In this document: piece by piece, positions 13,783 through 15,397 of the stretch | Layout: every line of letters starts with the position of its first letter | How positions within the stretch are numbered: the stretch's first letter is position 1 | From: Candidatus Schekmanbacteria bacterium | GTDB lineage: Bacteria; CSSED10-310; JACPHN01 | DNA length: 15,397 nt | Assembly (NCBI GenBank): GCA_016188575.1 | Contig: JACPHN010000054.1 | Location: 1 to 15,397 of the forward strand | Direction of reading: 5' to 3' | Position numbers and translations under genes: made by a program | The notes under the pieces: model-generated | Seen by the model: the letters and a program-made list of their open reading frames with translations, nothing else | Told to the model about the DNA's origin: nothing | Database searches by the model: none

Positions 13783-15397
13783 CTACTGCCGTCGCGCCGA
13801 GCTGTCAATAATGACCCACGACCTGAATCCACCGCCGGCTCGGCGGCGGCACCGGCGTTCGTAGATCCCGAGGCAGGCGCCGGCGGCGATGATCAGCAAA
13901 CACAGCGCCGGGGGGTCCAATGGCACTCTGGTAAACGCAGTTGGCGAGAATTTCGCGACAAACATGTCGTAGAAGCCCACGGGGCCGAGTGTCCTTTCGT
14001 CGGGCTCACCCAGGTCAAAGGTCATGGGGTAGACGAAGTAGCCCGCGATGATCGGCGACCCATCCCGCGGGTCGACCGCGGCGGCCAGCGGCGCGTTGAC
14101 CCCTTCGCCGGTGCCCGCCTCCGCCCATTGCAGGGTCCCGGCGGCATCGTACTTGGCGACGTAGATGGCGCGGCAATCATAGCTGCAAGGATTGGAGAGA
14201 AGCGTGACGTTGGGCTGTCCAGCGCCCAAAATGGCCTGGCCGGTGAAGACCCCGCAGGCGATCACCGATCCGTCACGGGGATCCACCTTCACATCTGTCG
14301 TGCCAACGTTGTATGGCCCGCCATCGCGGCGCGCCCAGATCACGGTTCCCTCCGCCGTCAGCTTGGCGAGATAGCCGTTGATCTCTGCCTCGGCGGTCAG
14401 CGAAACCTGCGTCGGTTCACCGGGATCGAAGGTTATGGTCTCCCACAATCTTCCGGCGAGCAGGATGCTCCCGTCCGCCGCATTTACGTCCAGGCCCGAA
14501 GGGAGGTCGTTGGCGTTGCTGTCCACGTCCTTGGCCCACGCCAGCATACCGTCGGCGCGGTATTTCGCGACGTAATTGTCGGCGGGATAGGCGTCGTTCT
14601 CTCCAATGGCCGTGACCACGGTCTCGTTTGGCTCGCCCGCGCCGAAGACCAGGCCCTTGCTGAACCCTCCCACCACCACGATGCTGCCGTCGGCCTGGTT
14701 GACCGCGACATTCTGGACATTGCCCGAGATGAAGCTGTCTTCCGGGTCCACGCCCGCTACCCCGCGCGCCCAGATGACCGCGCCGTCGATGGCGTACTTG
14801 GCGATGAAGATCAGGCCCTTGCCGATCCCAACGCTGTTTTCCTCTCCGGCGCCGAAGACGAACGGGTCGAGATAGTATCCGGCAGCCACGACGCTCCCAT
14901 CCCGCGGGTCGATTGCCACGGCGGTGGTGACCTCGCCTTTCCTCGACCCGGCGCGCTTCGCCCACGCGAGCTGGCCATCGGCATCGTATCGCGCGACGAA
15001 CAGGTCGGCGTCTTCCCAGCCTCCGGCGGCAACCAGCGTGGTCTCATGGGTCTGCCCCTGCCCAAAGGTCGCCGTACCACTGAAATAACCGCCGATTACC
15101 GCGGTGTTGCGCGCCGCATCGACGGCCACCGAGTAGGGCTCTTCCTGGCTCTCGCCCCCCGCCGTGGCTACCCAGGACAGGCCGCCATCGGCAGCATACC
15201 GGGCGAGGAAGATGTCCGCGCCGCCGAGTGACGGGGTGGAAATCTCACCTTCCTGTCCCGCATCGAAGAGCCCCGGGCCGCTGATGTCGCCGGTAACCCA
15301 GACGCTGCCGTCCGTGCCGCTGACGGCGACGTCGTAGCCGTTGTCGTCCCCCAGGCTTCCGCCGCTCTTCGCCCACACCGCATTCGCCTGGACAGGG
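13783..15397 (-). CDS. SBBP-type beta-propeller repeat protein with C-terminal membrane anchor (5' end outside window)
   Basis: At least 537 residues. The frame is open to the window edge, so the start and any signal peptide lie beyond it; GTG 15378 falls inside a repeat unit (WAKSGGSLGDDNG) and is not likely the true start. About seven units of 60-75 residues repeat the pattern (A/V)VDPRDGSVxxxGYF, FGAGEPNxTxL, D-F-VAKYDADGxLxWAK. This is the SBBP (beta-propeller) pattern of secreted or surface proteins. After the last unit comes VPLDPPALCLLIIAAGACLGIY followed by ERRCRRR: a Pro-containing motif, one hydrophobic helix and a basic cluster, the layout of C-terminal sorting signals. The final 19 or so residues (AGGGFRSWVIIDSSARRQ) overlap the 15-bp dispersed motif and may be a recent extension. 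Probable role: surface or envelope protein; ligand unknown. Confidence 0.8.
   Translation of the reverse strand, partial: PVQANAVWAKSGGSLGDDNGYDVAVSGTDGSVWVTGDISGPGLFDAGQEGEISTPSLGGADIFLARYAADGGLSWVATAGGESQEEPYSVAVDAARNTAVIGGYFSGTATFGQGQTHETTLVAAGGWEDADLFVARYDADGQLAWAKRAGSRKGEVTTAVAIDPRDGSVVAAGYYLDPFVFGAGEENSVGIGKGLIFIAKYAIDGAVIWARGVAGVDPEDSFISGNVQNVAVNQADGSIVVVGGFSKGLVFGAGEPNETVVTAIGENDAYPADNYVAKYRADGMLAWAKDVDSNANDLPSGLDVNAADGSILLAGRLWETITFDPGEPTQVSLTAEAEINGYLAKLTAEGTVIWARRDGGPYNVGTTDVKVDPRDGSVIACGVFTGQAILGAGQPNVTLLSNPCSYDCRAIYVAKYDAAGTLQWAEAGTGEGVNAPLAAAVDPRDGSPIIAGYFVYPMTFDLGEPDERTLGPVGFYDMFVAKFSPTAFTRVPLDPPALCLLIIAAGACLGIYERRCRRRAGGGFRSWVIIDSSARRQ
13822..13836 (-). repeat. 15-bp dispersed motif, copy 4 (exact)
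   Basis: On the minus strand this reads GGCGGTGGATTCAGG, identical to copy 1, within the last 18 codons of the propeller gene. It is preceded by GCCGCCGAGCCGGCGG, an inverted repeat. Confidence 0.65.

Noticed and set aside
1-15397. CRISPR arrays, tRNA or rRNA genes, defence systems
   Set aside because: No regularly spaced repeats, no cloverleaf or rRNA-like sequence, and no recognisable defence proteins were seen.

Overview
The window comes from a GC-rich bacterial chromosome. Gene content points, by inference only, to a deltaproteobacterial-type lineage (Myxococcota, Desulfobacterota or Binatota): a helical-repeat protein coupled to an EI24/CysZ-like membrane protein, a small 'YKTIDG' protein ahead of an ABC exporter, and SBBP-type repeat proteins. 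No rRNA, tRNA, CRISPR array or phage gene was seen. There are twelve genes in three blocks; the last is cut by the window end.

Block 1 (+ strand, 224-6411) is a tightly coupled polysaccharide-type operon. Four GT-B glycosyltransferases and a membrane-anchored SGNH/GDSL hydrolase are joined by 4-nt GTGA/ATGA overlaps. The transferases fall into two paralogous pairs ordered A1-B1-B2-A2. They probably add successive sugars to a lipid-linked or surface glycan, and the SGNH enzyme probably adds, removes or edits acyl groups outside the cytoplasmic membrane. Directly upstream (171-208) is a sequence closely resembling the right end of an IS200/IS605-type (tnpB) transposon, ending 15 nt before the first start codon.

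Block 2 (+ strand, about 6585-8254) is a two-gene unit: a helical-repeat protein of unknown function, then an EI24/CysZ-like membrane protein. It converges with block 3a.

Block 3 (- strand) holds three units. In 3a (12265 down to 8291) a 90-residue conserved protein precedes two half-transporters that form an asymmetric ABC exporter. 3b (13684-12554) is a secreted metal-dependent hydrolase of the S1/P1-nuclease / phospholipase C fold with a complete set of zinc ligands. 3c (13783 to beyond the right end) is a beta-propeller-type repeat protein with a C-terminal membrane anchor; a rho-independent terminator follows it.

Two dispersed repeats are superimposed. A roughly 60-bp hairpin-headed element occurs twice in inverted orientation (3806-3865 and 12386-12445, 54 of 60 positions identical); one copy lies inside the 3' end of the B2 glycosyltransferase and supplies part of its extra tail. 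A 15-bp motif, GGCGGTGGATTCAGG, occurs four times, always at or just beyond the 3' end of a gene. I saw no clear novel defence or enzymatic system. The best leads are the transposon end, the repeat-derived protein tail, the nested glycosyltransferase duplication and the C-terminal anchor of the propeller protein.
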